64,000 bases of DNA from Flavobacterium sp. Root186 (lineage in GTDB: Bacteria > Bacteroidota > Bacteroidia > Flavobacteriales > Flavobacteriaceae), in NCBI RefSeq assembly GCF_001428525.1, contig NZ_LMHW01000001.1:372705-436704 (forward strand), given 5' to 3'. Position numbers and translations under genes: made by a program. Shown here one piece after another: positions 26,918 through 36,436 of the stretch. Each line of letters opens with the position of its first letter. Position 1 is the stretch's first letter. The notes under the pieces were generated by a model. That model had not been told where the DNA came from and made no database searches. It was given only the letters and a program-made list of their open reading frames with translations.

Positions 26918-29059
26918 TTATCTATAAAAGCCCATTGCAACGCCGCCGTCTACGTTTAAAGCATTTCCTGTTGATTTGTTCAGGAAACCTCCAACAAACG
27001 CAAAACAAGCATTTGCAATATCATCCGGCAATATGATTTCATTCAATAGCGTGCGTTTTGCATAGTATGCCGGTAATTCTTCTACCGTAATTCCGTATGC
27101 TTTTGCACGACCTTCTGCCCATCCGCCAGACCAAATGTTTGAATCTGAAATTACAGCATCAGGATTTACTGTGTTTACACGAATTTTATCGGCTCCCAAT
27201 TCGGCAGCCATTAAGCGTGTTAAATGCGCCTGAGCGGCTTTTGCAGAACCGTATCCGGGATTATTTGGACCCGCTACCACTGCATTCTTAGAAACGATAT
27301 TTACAATATCACCGCCAAAACCCTGTTTACGCATTACTTCAATTCCGGCTTTAGAAACAATAAATTGTCCTTTTACCAAAATATTGTATAATCTGTCCCA
27401 CTCTTCAAGAGTGTGTTCTGCAATAGATTTAGAAATACTAATTCCTGCATTGTTAACAATAATATCTGCACCGCCAAAAGCTAAACAAGCTTGGTCTAAT
27501 GCTAATTCTGTACTAGTCTCGTCAGTTACATTTAATAAAGTACTGGCAACAGCATCTTTTCCAAAAGCTTTTATAAATTCAGCTGTTGCTGTTTCTAAAC
27601 GCTCTTCGTTAATATCGTTGATTACTACACAAGCACCTTCCTGAGCAAATTTCTTTGCGATAGCTTTACCAATTCCGCCCGCAGAACCTGTAATTACAGC
27701 TACTCTTCCCGACAATGCTTTTGGTTTTGGCATACGCTGTAATTTTGCTTCTTCTAATAACCAGTATTCAATATCGAATGCTTCCTGGTGCGGCAGCGAA
27801 GTATATTCTGAAACGGCTTCTGCGCCTTTCATTACATTTACAGCATTGATATAATATTCTGATGCCAAACGCGCCATCGTTTTATCTTTTGCAAAAGTGA
27901 ACATTCCAACTCCCGGATATAAAATCACAACCGGATTTGGGTCACGCATTGCAGGAGAATTCGATTTCTTGCAGGCATTATAATAATCTTTGTACATGGC
28001 ACGGTAAGCCTCAAAAGCCGGAGCTAATTTTGCTTTAACGGCATTTACATCTGATAGATCTTCGTTTGGATCTAATGCTAAAACCAGCGGACTGATTTTT
28101 GTTCTTAAAAAGTGATCTGGGCAAGAAGTGCCTAACGGCGCTAATTTTGAAAGATCATTAGAATTGATAAATTCCAGTACTCTTGCATCATCGGTATAGT
28201 GACCAATCATCTGACGTTCTGAAGAACAGAAACCTCTTAAAATAGGCGCTACTTTTGCTGCTTTTAATTTACGGTCTGCTTCTGGAAGGCTTTCGATTTT
28301 TTGGCCTCCAAAAACCGGACGTTTTTTACCGTAGTTATTTTCTAAATATTCTGCGCATTTTTCGATTACTTCCAGCGTATTAATATAACTTTCATACGCA
28401 GTATCTCCCCAGGTAAAAAGACCGTGAGAACCTAACATGATGCCGCGTAGTTTTTTTCCTTTTTTTGCAGCTTCTTCTAAACAGCTTCTTAACTGAAGTC
28501 CTAAGTCAAAGCCCGGACGCTGCCAGCCTACCCAGCCAATTTCTCCGTCAAATAATTCTTCGGTGATTTTTGCTCCGTCTTTTGCAGCAGCGATTGCAAT
28601 AGCTGCATCCGGATGAAGGTGATCAATATGTTTGAATGGTAAAAAACCATGTAAAGGCGTATCAATAGATGGCGCTTTTGAAGCCAAATCGAAAATACAA
28701 TGATTGAATAATTCTACCATTTCATCTTCAAACTCGATTCCTCTGTAAACATTTTCAAGATTACGTAATCTGTCTAAATACAATGCAGCACAGCCAGATT
28801 TTGTCAATGTACCAATATCTCCTCCAGAACCTTTAATCCACATAACTTCTGAACTTGCTCCTGTTAACGGATCTTTGTCTGTAATTTTTACAGAAGTATT
28901 TCCTCCTCCATAGTTAGTCAATCTTAAATCGGCTCCTAAAAGGTTCGAACGATAAATGAAAAGCGCTACTTCATCTCCTGCTAATGCTGCTGCTTTAGCT
29001 TCATCCCAAAGATAGCTCACATGCTTAAAATTCATATTTTTTGTATTTGTATTTGACAT
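26918..29059 (-). CDS. rhaD: Bifunctional rhamnulose-1-phosphate aldolase / lactaldehyde dehydrogenase
   Basis: A 713-residue fusion. The N-terminal half (about 15-380) is a class II aldolase with zinc-type histidines in GFLPFKHIDHLHPDAA and GSHGLFTWG. The C-terminal half (about 445-713) is a short-chain dehydrogenase with GSAGGIGKAIAKKF (NAD site) and YGSAKAAQAHL (YxxxK catalytic motif). Known relatives (RhaEW) split L-rhamnulose-1-P into DHAP and L-lactaldehyde and oxidise the aldehyde to lactate. I chose ATG 29059; the reading frame could also start at 29068 or 29035, and a longer form to 29101 would overlap rhaT. The fused dehydrogenase explains the neighbouring lactate genes. Confidence 0.9.
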   Translation of the reverse strand: MSNTNTKNMNFKHVSYLWDEAKAAALAGDEVALFIYRSNLLGADLRLTNYGGGNTSVKITDKDPLTGASSEVMWIKGSGGDIGTLTKSGCAALYLDRLRNLENVYRGIEFEDEMVELFNHCIFDLASKAPSIDTPLHGFLPFKHIDHLHPDAAIAIAAAKDGAKITEELFDGEIGWVGWQRPGFDLGLQLRSCLEEAAKKGKKLRGIMLGSHGLFTWGDTAYESYINTLEVIEKCAEYLENNYGKKRPVFGGQKIESLPEADRKLKAAKVAPILRGFCSSERQMIGHYTDDARVLEFINSNDLSKLAPLGTSCPDHFLRTKISPLVLALDPNEDLSDVNAVKAKLAPAFEAYRAMYKDYYNACKKSNSPAMRDPNPVVILYPGVGMFTFAKDKTMARLASEYYINAVNVMKGAEAVSEYTSLPHQEAFDIEYWLLEEAKLQRMPKPKALSGRVAVITGSAGGIGKAIAKKFAQEGACVVINDINEERLETATAEFIKAFGKDAVASTLLNVTDETSTELALDQACLAFGGADIIVNNAGISISKSIAEHTLEEWDRLYNILVKGQFIVSKAGIEVMRKQGFGGDIVNIVSKNAVVAGPNNPGYGSAKAAQAHLTRLMAAELGADKIRVNTVNPDAVISDSNIWSGGWAEGRAKAYGITVEELPAYYAKRTLLNEIILPDDIANACFAFVGGFLNKSTGNALNVDGGVAMGFYR

Positions 29060-29084
29060 TGTTATCATATATTTTTTCAAGTAT

Positions 29085-30134
29085 TTACAAAGAATTCCCA
29101 ATTCCGACTAAAACGATCGAAAGCATTATCAATCCGATTCCCCAAATAAAAGTTCTGAATGTTTTTTTAGAAACACCTTTCCACTCTTTCAAATAGAATC
29201 CCCAAAAATTTGCTGTTAAAATAATGGTTGCCATATGCAGAATCCATGAACTGGCACCATTTCCTAATTTGCTTTCGCCCATTCCGTAGAAGAAAAACTG
29301 CAAAAACCACATTGTTCCGGCTAGTGCAGAAAACAAAACATTTTTAGTAATTGGTGTGGCTTTATTGGTATAATCGCCAATTGATTTGTTTTTGAAATTA
29401 AGGTAGATACACCAAATAAAATTGGTTGTTAAACCTCCCCAAAGCAAAACAATATAAGTTACGTTATTTTGAAATAATGGATTACAGCCAAACTCAACTG
29501 CTTTTTCTGCCATTGGTTTTCCGGCTTCGATTCCGTAATTAAAAAAGGAACTTAAAATTCCTGAAATAACAGCTACAGTTAAACCTTTTGCTAAACTGAA
29601 ATCTTTGTCTTTATCTTCATGACCTGTAGTAAAATCTTTTTCTTTTAGCATACCTGCTTTTCCAGAAATAGCAATTCCTAAAAGACAAACTGCAACTCCA
29701 AGCAAAACCATTTGTCCGCCAGGATTAGAAAGCATATGAGAAAAGGAAATTTTACCTTCTGCCGGATTAAAATCGTAATATATTGAAGGAACTAAAGCTC
29801 CAAAAGCAGAACAAAATCCAAGGGTAATTGAATTTCCTAAAGACATTCCTAAGTATCGAACTCCCAAACCGTATGTTAATCCGCCAATTCCCCAAATTAA
29901 CCCCATCGAAAAAGTAAAGGTTTTGATGGCTGGTGAAGCAGAAATAATAATATCTGTAAAATGCGGAATCGTTAAATAGGCTGCAATTGGCGGTACAATT
30001 AACCAGGAAAAGAAACCGCCTACAAGCCAGTAGCTTTCCCAAGCCCAATCTTTAACTTTTTTAAAAGGCATATAAAAACTACCCGAAGAAAATCCTCCGA
30101 TAGAATGAAAAATGATTCCTAATAATGACTCCAT
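29085..30134 (-). CDS. rhaT: L-rhamnose/proton symporter RhaT
   Basis: A 349-residue inner-membrane protein with about ten hydrophobic helices and the family features MESLLGIIFHSIGGFSSGSF, ANFWGFYLKEWKGVSKKTF and GLIMLSIVLVGIGNSL, matching the RhaT drug/metabolite-type symporter family. It brings L-rhamnose into the cell. It is the first gene of the rhamnose operon, transcribed leftward from the divergent region with the GntR regulator, and its stop is 25 bases from the chosen start of the aldolase gene. Confidence 0.93.
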   Translation of the reverse strand: MESLLGIIFHSIGGFSSGSFYMPFKKVKDWAWESYWLVGGFFSWLIVPPIAAYLTIPHFTDIIISASPAIKTFTFSMGLIWGIGGLTYGLGVRYLGMSLGNSITLGFCSAFGALVPSIYYDFNPAEGKISFSHMLSNPGGQMVLLGVAVCLLGIAISGKAGMLKEKDFTTGHEDKDKDFSLAKGLTVAVISGILSSFFNYGIEAGKPMAEKAVEFGCNPLFQNNVTYIVLLWGGLTTNFIWCIYLNFKNKSIGDYTNKATPITKNVLFSALAGTMWFLQFFFYGMGESKLGNGASSWILHMATIILTANFWGFYLKEWKGVSKKTFRTFIWGIGLIMLSIVLVGIGNSL

Positions 30135-30501
30135 TTAATAATTTTGTTTGTGGTTAATTGCGATAGTTAATTTCGTTTTGTAAAATAATATAATGTAAAA
30201 AAGAAAACTGTCCTGTACTATCCTTTATGATTCGTGTATTTTTTGTTAAAAGTGCGCATTAATTGCAAAGATCAATACAATTGTATTGGAAAAATAAATT
30301 TAAAAACGCTACTTTAGCAATCGATTTCGTAATTATTATATCCTCAATGTAATATAACTGCCTGAAAATAAAGAGTACTTTTATTTTATTGTTGTTGTTT
30401 GTAAGGAAAGTAATAAAATCAGTATGTAAAGCAGTTTTTACAAATGCTTTTTATAAAATTATAATTTAAAAAATTTGTTTCATATCCCTAATCTGAAACA
30501 G
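30135..30501. promoter_or_regulatory. Divergent control region of rhamnose genes with candidate operator
   Basis: No gene fits in these 367 bases. A perfect 16-base palindrome CAATACAATTGTATTG lies at 30273-30288, about 140 bases before rhaT and about 210 before the regulator start. This is a good candidate site for the GntR-type regulator. A weak minus-strand -7-like GATCTTTG (30266-30273) adjoins it. A matching -33 was not found. Confidence 0.6.
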
Positions 30502-31557
30502 ATGCAAAATACCAGCATGATTAAATTAATTAAAATAGACGAAGATTCGAGGGTTCCCAAATACAAACAAATTGTTGACTCGATTTTGCAGAATATTGCT
30601 AATGGAAATTTAAAAATCAATCAGAAAATCCCTTCTATCAACAGTTTCAGTGAAGAGTTTTATATGTCGCGCGATACGGTTGAAAAAGCATATAATATTT
30701 TAAAGGAAAGAAAAATCATTTCTTCTATTAGAGGAAAAGGATATTATATTACCCGAACAAAATTGGAGTCGAAAGTAAATATTTTATTCTTGTTTAATAA
30801 ACTGAGCGCTTATAAAATGAAAACCTACAGCTCGTTTATTGATACTCTTGGTGCCAATGCACATACTGATCTACACATTTACCATTGCGACGAAACACTG
30901 TTTTTGAATTTACTGGATAAATTTGAAGGAGCTTACGATTATTATGTTATTACGACGCATTTTAAAACCGATGAATTAAAACATTTGAGTTTTACTGATG
31001 AAGTTGCAAAAGCGATTCAGAAAATTCCTCAAGAGAAATTGGTTTTAATGGATAATATAAAACTTTCGCATGAAGGTGAAATCATTAAAATTTATCAGGA
31101 TTTTGAAAATGATATTTACAATGCACTGAAAGAAGGTTTAACGAAAATTACCAAATACAAAAGATTAATTTTAGTTTATCCTGATAAAGCGGTTTATCCG
31201 TATCCGAGAAGAATTCTGCACGGTTTTAGAAAATTTTGTGTTGAACACGAAATCAACTTTGAGATTCTTAGTGAAGTTTATGACGATATGATTCTTAAAA
31301 AAGGTGATTTATTTATCACTATTGAAGAATCGGATCTGGTAAATTTAATGAAACAAATTCGCGATGAGGAATATGTTTTAGGGAAAGATATTGGCGTTAT
31401 TTCTTATAATGATACACCGCTAAAAGAATTACTCGGTATAACCGTAATGTCTACCGATTTTAATATTATGGGAGAAACCGCTGCCAGAATGATTTTGAAT
31501 AAAGAAAAAGGGCAGTTTAAGGTTCCTTTTAATTTTATTGATAGAAATTCGATTTAA
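30502..31557 (+). CDS. GntR-family regulator with LacI-like effector domain, probable rhamnose regulator
   Basis: A 351-residue regulator. The N-terminal winged helix (YKQIVDSILQNIANGNLKINQKIPS..., SRDTVEKAYNILKERKIISSIRGKGYY) is GntR type, and the C-terminal half resembles the periplasmic-binding-like effector domain of LacI proteins (GDLFITIEESD, VLGKDIGVISYNDTPLKELLGI). Divergent placement next to rhaT suggests it senses rhamnose or rhamnulose and controls the cluster, including itself. I chose ATG 30502; ATG 30517 is also possible, while an in-frame TTG at 30475 is less likely. Confidence 0.82.
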   Translation: MQNTSMIKLIKIDEDSRVPKYKQIVDSILQNIANGNLKINQKIPSINSFSEEFYMSRDTVEKAYNILKERKIISSIRGKGYYITRTKLESKVNILFLFNKLSAYKMKTYSSFIDTLGANAHTDLHIYHCDETLFLNLLDKFEGAYDYYVITTHFKTDELKHLSFTDEVAKAIQKIPQEKLVLMDNIKLSHEGEIIKIYQDFENDIYNALKEGLTKITKYKRLILVYPDKAVYPYPRRILHGFRKFCVEHEINFEILSEVYDDMILKKGDLFITIEESDLVNLMKQIRDEEYVLGKDIGVISYNDTPLKELLGITVMSTDFNIMGETAARMILNKEKGQFKVPFNFIDRNSI

Positions 31558-31599
31558 GGTGCTAGGGTTCTAAGTTTTTCTTCAGAGGCTTAAAAAAAC

Positions 31600-31632
31600 C
31601 TGCAATAAGTTTTTTTATTTCTCATTGCAGAT
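31600..31632. terminator. Weak stem-loop in convergent gap
   Basis: CTGCAAT and ATTGCAG pair (7-bp stem) across a T-rich loop between the stop codons of the GntR regulator and the alcohol dehydrogenase. It may act as a weak terminator for either gene. The long loop keeps confidence low. Confidence 0.35.
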
Positions 31633-31656
31633 TGATAGGTACTTTATTTAATGGCT

Positions 31657-32715
31657 TTATAAAGTTGCCATATCGATTACGAATCGGTATTTTACATCAT
31701 TTTTTAGCATTCTTTCATAGGCTGTCGTGATGTCTTTGATGTCGATTAATTCAATATCGGAAACAATATTATGCTCGGCACAAAAATTCAGCATTTCCTG
31801 AGTTTCGGCTATTCCTCCACAGGCAGATCCAACAATACTTTTACGTCCGCCTAACAATGAAAAAGCGCCTAATGCTCCATCCAGATGAATTCCCTCTACA
31901 GGAACACCTACGCAAATATGAATTCCATCAATATTAAGTAAAGACAGATAAAAATTAAAATCGTGGTCTGCAGCTACTGTATCTACAATAAAATCGAAAG
32001 AGCCTTTTACTTTTTCAACTTGTGCCGCATCCTTCGTCACCACAAAGTGATGAGCGCCAAGTCTTTTTGCATCTACCTCTTTTTGTGGAGAAGTGCTTAA
32101 AATAGTAACTTCAGCTCCCAGCGCAACTGCAAATTTCACAGCCATGTGCCCAAGTCCTCCCAAACCAAGAACGGCAACTTTATGTTCTTTGCCTATTTTC
32201 CAGTGTTTTAATGGCGAGTAGGTTGTGATTCCTGCACATAACAAAGGTGCAGCTGCTGCTAAGTCCAGTTTTTCAGGAATGTGTACGGTAAAGTTTTCAT
32301 GGGTTACAATGGTGTTCGAATAACCTCCATATGTTGGTTTGCCGTCTCCAAATTTGTCTAGACCGTTGTAGGTTGGCACAACACCTTCGCTGCAATACTG
32401 CTCCAATCCGTCCTGGCAATGGCCGCATTCTCCGCATGAATTGACCATTGTACCAACTCCGGCAAGATCACCTATCTTGAATCCTTTAACGTGATCGCCC
32501 ACTTTTACGATACGTCCTACTATTTCGTGGCCGGGAACCATTGGGAAAACACCCGGAAACCATTCATTGTTGATTTGTGCAAGATCTGAATGACAGACTC
32601 CACAATATAAAATTTCAATTTGTACGTCATGTGCTCCAACTTCCCTTCTTTCGAAATTCCATGGAGCCAGCGTTTCATTTGCACTTTGTGCCGCATATCC
32701 TTTTACTGCAATCAT
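31657..32715 (-). CDS. Zinc-dependent alcohol dehydrogenase, cinnamyl-alcohol dehydrogenase class
   Basis: A 352-residue cytoplasmic NAD(P)-dependent dehydrogenase. Catalytic zinc ligands lie in CGVCHSDLAQINNEW and GHEIVGRI; structural-zinc cysteines in CGECGHCQDGLEQYC; NAD(P) fold AVLGLGGLGHMAVKFA. This matches the YahK/CAD branch, usually NADPH-dependent aldehyde reductases. The start ATG 32715 (MIAVKGYAAQS) fits family length; a longer frame to 32808 adds a hydrophobic N-terminus without family support. Divergent to an AraC regulator that probably controls it. No clear link to pectin breakdown. Confidence 0.9.
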   Translation of the reverse strand: MIAVKGYAAQSANETLAPWNFERREVGAHDVQIEILYCGVCHSDLAQINNEWFPGVFPMVPGHEIVGRIVKVGDHVKGFKIGDLAGVGTMVNSCGECGHCQDGLEQYCSEGVVPTYNGLDKFGDGKPTYGGYSNTIVTHENFTVHIPEKLDLAAAAPLLCAGITTYSPLKHWKIGKEHKVAVLGLGGLGHMAVKFAVALGAEVTILSTSPQKEVDAKRLGAHHFVVTKDAAQVEKVKGSFDFIVDTVAADHDFNFYLSLLNIDGIHICVGVPVEGIHLDGALGAFSLLGGRKSIVGSACGGIAETQEMLNFCAEHNIVSDIELIDIKDITTAYERMLKNDVKYRFVIDMATL

Positions 32716-32886
32716 TGTTAATAGGTTTAGTGTTATAATGAATGCAAAGTTACCGGCAACATCTATCATCAAAGATGTGCATATCAAATGAAAAGCTGAA
32801 AAAATCAAATATGATAAATATGAACCGTTTCTTTGATTTTTACAGTTTTCTATTTGATATTAGCAGTTTACTTCTATTCGATTTTA

Positions 32887-32894
32887 TACCTTTG
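32887..32894 (+). promoter_or_regulatory. Candidate -7 box for AraC gene
   Basis: TACCTTTG matches the Bacteroidota TAnnTTTG element, 77 bases before the chosen start. A GTTTA lies 17 bases upstream as a weak -33. The element is in the 255-bp divergent gap shared with the dehydrogenase. Confidence 0.5.
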
Positions 32895-32970
32895 TTCTAT
32901 ATTTACATAAAGTAATTTCGGTTTACAACTATCTGTAAAAAAAGTGATTAGACTGCTAATTTCAGCAACG

Positions 32971-33876
32971 ATGAAGGAAATTGATTTACATAAGGATCTC
33001 AAAAATGACAGCAGGGTTTTTATGCCCGGATTGTTTGATAAAGACATCAAAAATTTTAATGTGCTATATATTAAGCACAATAGGGAAGATAAATTTAATT
33101 GCAAGCCTTTCAACAGGAAATCACTCTACAAAATAAGTTTATTAAAAGGCAAAACCAGACTATATTATGCCGACAAAACAATGGAGTCTGATTGTGCTTT
33201 ACTATTCACCAATCCAAATATTCCATATTCCTGGGAGCATATAGATTCTGAGCAGACTTCTTATTTTTGCATTTTTACCGATGATTTTTTTGAACAGTTT
33301 GTAAATATCAAGGATTATCCCGTTTATAAACCAGGGAATGTTCCGCTTTTTCATTTGAATGAGGAGCAATATGTCCAGTTTGAAAATATCTTCAGGCAGA
33401 TGCTGAACGAAATTACTCTGGAATTCAGTTATAAATATGATTCGCTTCGTGCCATGTTACTTCAGCTTATTCTTACGGCGCTAAAACTGGAACCGGCCGC
33501 CTACCAGCGATATAACGACTCAAATGGTTCCCAAAGGATAAGTTCTATTTTTATAGAATTGTTAGAAAGACAGTTTCCTATCGAGTCTCACATGCAGCGA
33601 ATGGAATTGCGCTATCCAACTGAATTTGCGCATCAATTATCAATACATGTCAATCACCTCAATCATGCTTTGAAGCAGGTGACAGGAAAAACTACTACAC
33701 AGCTAATAGCCGAAAGAATTATGCAGGAAGCGAGAAGCCTTCTTCAGCATACAGATTGGAATATCTCTGAGATTGCTTGGTGTCTGGGTTTTGATGATCT
33801 TCCCCATTTTATCAATTTCTTTAAAAGAAGCCAGCAATTAACTCCAAAAATCTATCGCAGGGAAAGTAATATTTGA
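32971..33876 (+). CDS. AraC-family transcriptional regulator
   Basis: A 301-residue regulator with an N-terminal cupin-like sensor half and a C-terminal double helix-turn-helix (about 195-300) including WNISEIAWCLGFDDLPHFINFFKRSQQLTPKIYRR-type sequence, the AraC signature. It lies divergent from the alcohol dehydrogenase, so it is the likely activator of that gene. I chose ATG 32971; an in-frame GTG at 32944 is possible. The effector is unknown. Confidence 0.88.
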   Translation: MKEIDLHKDLKNDSRVFMPGLFDKDIKNFNVLYIKHNREDKFNCKPFNRKSLYKISLLKGKTRLYYADKTMESDCALLFTNPNIPYSWEHIDSEQTSYFCIFTDDFFEQFVNIKDYPVYKPGNVPLFHLNEEQYVQFENIFRQMLNEITLEFSYKYDSLRAMLLQLILTALKLEPAAYQRYNDSNGSQRISSIFIELLERQFPIESHMQRMELRYPTEFAHQLSIHVNHLNHALKQVTGKTTTQLIAERIMQEARSLLQHTDWNISEIAWCLGFDDLPHFINFFKRSQQLTPKIYRRESNI

Positions 33877-34115
33877 TTTTTTCAGTTTAAACCACATTTC
33901 TTTTTAATAGTTTTGATGAATTAAAAATCAGATTTCCATATCTTATTTTACATTCAAAACAAAAACTCCTATTTCATCATCTATGATACAAAACTATCTT
34001 GATAAAAGCCGATTGAAAGAACTGACTATTTTTTTACGAAGTATAACCGAATAAAAAAACGTATCAATCCCAACCTTTTTACAATTTATTATATCATTAT
34101 AATAAAAGTAAACCT

Positions 34116-35435
34116 ATGAAAAATATACTTTATGTATTGCTTGTTCTGTCTTGTATCCTTTTTAATTCCTGCAAAGCAAAATTAAAATATGATCCATATT
34201 CTGATACTCCCTATACTAGATTTATAGAAGGTACTAACAGCGGCGTAATGGTTACAGAAACCAAACAAATTCTTATTCCGGCTAAGTATGGCTGGATAGA
34301 TCGATATTTGGCAGGTGAAAGTTATCCACCAACATCAAAGCATATATTTTATATTGGATCTTACAGGGAAGATAGTATTTCCATGTATGTTAAAAGCTTT
34401 TTGTTTAATGTAAATGGTAAACTGCTATATACATTTGATAAAGGCGAAGATATAAAATCACTTTTTTACCAAAATAAACAGCTTTATCTTATCACTAAAA
34501 AACAACTTTGGGGTGAGGAAACAATACCAGATCGAATCAATCTCATAAATTATGATGACAAATTATTTCGCTTAGATGCAAATAAAGATAATGCAGCTGA
34601 ACTTTGTATTTATCCTTCAATAACACATCTTGATAAAAATATGATTTATCTTAATAGCGACAATCAATTTGGATATTTCGATCTCAATACAGATAAAAAG
34701 ATTCTATTAAAATTGTATAAAGATTTTCAAAGCTATTTATATGTAAAAAAGAAAAATGAAATTTGGGCGCAGAAAAGCAATTCAGAAACCGGAAAACCAA
34801 ATCCATATTATGATACCGCTATTGACAGTACATTAAACGTCAAACCTAATACTGCCAAAAATGCTCTAATGGCTTATGAAAAATATTATTTTTCGCAAAC
34901 TGAAAAAGGAATTCAAATTGTTGATTTTGATGGAACAGTTTCTCCTTTTGCTTATCCTTTTCTTGAACCTGTAAAACATAGAGTAGCTCATTTTGCTAAT
35001 ATTCATCCAGATCATGACATCATTGTAGATCAACTTTTTGCTTTTTCACCTGATAAAAAAGGAGATATAATGGGTATTATAGATCAAAGCGGGAAAATTA
35101 TTCTGCCTGCCGAATTTAATTTAATAGGGATGCAGAAAATAAACTTTTATAGTCAGCCAAGTGAAGAGTTTCTGGATTTTTTTAAGGATAATAAACTATT
35201 AAACTTTTACTATTTTACGGTTAAAAACGAAGATAACAATGATGTATATGCTCTATACAATCAAGAAGGTCAAGAAATTATAAAGTTAAAAGAAGACAAA
35301 AACGATCGTTGGACTTATCAGTTTGATTTAATGGAAAAAAAACGATTGCAAATTAAGTTTCAATGTAGTAATAAAACTAAAATATATGATTTAAAAACTA
35401 AAGAATTAATCGCTGTTGGACCAAGACAATATTAA
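34116..35435 (+). CDS. Lipoprotein of unknown function with WG-like repeat
   Basis: A 439-residue lipoprotein (lipobox NSCKA, no acidic run after the cysteine, so probably periplasm-facing). I recognise no enzyme family. The repeated beta-type units include QILIPAKYGWID near residue 50 and GIIDQSGKIILPAEFNLIG near 325, resembling WG repeats. It is followed two bases later by the next gene's first possible start, so the pair is likely co-transcribed. Function unknown; an adhesive or structural envelope role is possible. Confidence 0.5.
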   Translation: MKNILYVLLVLSCILFNSCKAKLKYDPYSDTPYTRFIEGTNSGVMVTETKQILIPAKYGWIDRYLAGESYPPTSKHIFYIGSYREDSISMYVKSFLFNVNGKLLYTFDKGEDIKSLFYQNKQLYLITKKQLWGEETIPDRINLINYDDKLFRLDANKDNAAELCIYPSITHLDKNMIYLNSDNQFGYFDLNTDKKILLKLYKDFQSYLYVKKKNEIWAQKSNSETGKPNPYYDTAIDSTLNVKPNTAKNALMAYEKYYFSQTEKGIQIVDFDGTVSPFAYPFLEPVKHRVAHFANIHPDHDIIVDQLFAFSPDKKGDIMGIIDQSGKIILPAEFNLIGMQKINFYSQPSEEFLDFFKDNKLLNFYYFTVKNEDNNDVYALYNQEGQEIIKLKEDKNDRWTYQFDLMEKKRLQIKFQCSNKTKIYDLKTKELIAVGPRQY

Positions 35436-35476
35436 AAATGTTTTTACAAATGAAATTCTTTAAACAAATACTAAAA

Positions 35477-36340
35477 ATGAAATATCAAAAAGTAATTTTG
35501 TTCTTCTGTTTCGCCATCTTCTCTGTTAATAATTTATTAGCACAGGAAATAAAAATAAATTTTGATCGACAAACATGCCAGCTTAATGAAAATATCAATC
35601 TTAGATTCGAAATTCCGGTTAAGCTTGAGTATAAGCGTGATTCTATTCAGAAATTAGATTTAAATCAATTTGACAAAATAGGCGGTCCTGCAGAATCTTA
35701 CAGTGCAACAACACGAGATAAAAAAGTTATTTCTTATCAAACTACTTTTAGTTATTTATTTAAAGCAATTACGCTGGGTAAACAGAAACTGCCTCAGTTA
35801 TCCATTTTATATCAAGGTAAAATTATCAAAACACCAGAGTCTTATATAACTGTTGTTAACGATCCGTTAGTCAATGTGCAAGCAAAATTTAAGGATTATA
35901 GAGGCGGACATTTATTTAATATAAGTCTCCCAACTTACATGGACAAAACCAGCGGCATAAATACGTATTCGGCAATAGAATATAAAAATATCGAAAACAA
36001 TCTCTTTGGAACTGTAATGTATGAAACTAAAGAGAATTTAGCTTTATCCGGAGAAACTTACTCTTCGATAAATGATTTTTGCAAAACGCTGATAGATGAT
36101 TTTTTTGAGAAAGAAGAAAAAGAAGCTTCACAGCCTGTTTATTTTAATAAAGAGTCTGTAAATTTTATGGAAGCTGATGTTTCTTATTACGATAAAGAAA
36201 GAAAACAACAGTTTTACTATTTCATTGGTGTAGCAGAAACAAAATCTACTTTCTACACTTTTATATCCTGGGTGCCAATAGAACGAAAAAATACATTTAA
36301 ACCTGATTTTCAGCAAATACTTTACAGCATTAAAGATTAA
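35477..36340 (+). CDS. Exported protein with BatD-like N-terminal domain
   Basis: A 287-residue exported protein with a clean signal peptide (MKYQKVILFF...LLAQ). The mature N-terminus (QTCQLNENINLRFEIP..., GGPAESYSATTRDKKVISYQ, FKAITLGKQKLPQLSILYQGK) resembles the beta domain of BatD/aerotolerance proteins. The rest, with ISWVPIERKN near the end, is not recognised. I preferred ATG 35477 because it starts the signal peptide; ATG 35438 just after the previous stop is an alternative. Function unknown. Confidence 0.5.
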   Translation: MKYQKVILFFCFAIFSVNNLLAQEIKINFDRQTCQLNENINLRFEIPVKLEYKRDSIQKLDLNQFDKIGGPAESYSATTRDKKVISYQTTFSYLFKAITLGKQKLPQLSILYQGKIIKTPESYITVVNDPLVNVQAKFKDYRGGHLFNISLPTYMDKTSGINTYSAIEYKNIENNLFGTVMYETKENLALSGETYSSINDFCKTLIDDFFEKEEKEASQPVYFNKESVNFMEADVSYYDKERKQQFYYFIGVAETKSTFYTFISWVPIERKNTFKPDFQQILYSIKD

Positions 36341-36403
36341 TGCTTAAATCATTATTTACAGAAGGAATAGATTGATCCTTTTCTACTGAATATTATCTAA
36401 AAA

Positions 36404-36429
36404 AAAACCTCGTCGATTGACGAGGTTTT
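36404..36429. terminator. Bidirectional rho-independent terminator
   Basis: AAAACCTCGTC and GACGAGGTTTT are perfect 11-base complements around GATT, with an A-run before and T-rich sequence after. It separates the BatD-like gene from the histone-like gene. Confidence 0.9.
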
Positions 36430-36436
36430 AGTTGTA

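Noticed and set aside
30319-30326. AATCGATT upstream of rhaT as another LacI operator
   Set aside because: Only an 8-base match, flanks do not fit TGTAATCGATTACA, and the local regulator is GntR type.
31657-32808. Long start of the alcohol dehydrogenase with a hydrophobic N-terminus
   Set aside because: The extra 31 residues lack family support; ATG 32715 fits the usual N-terminus.
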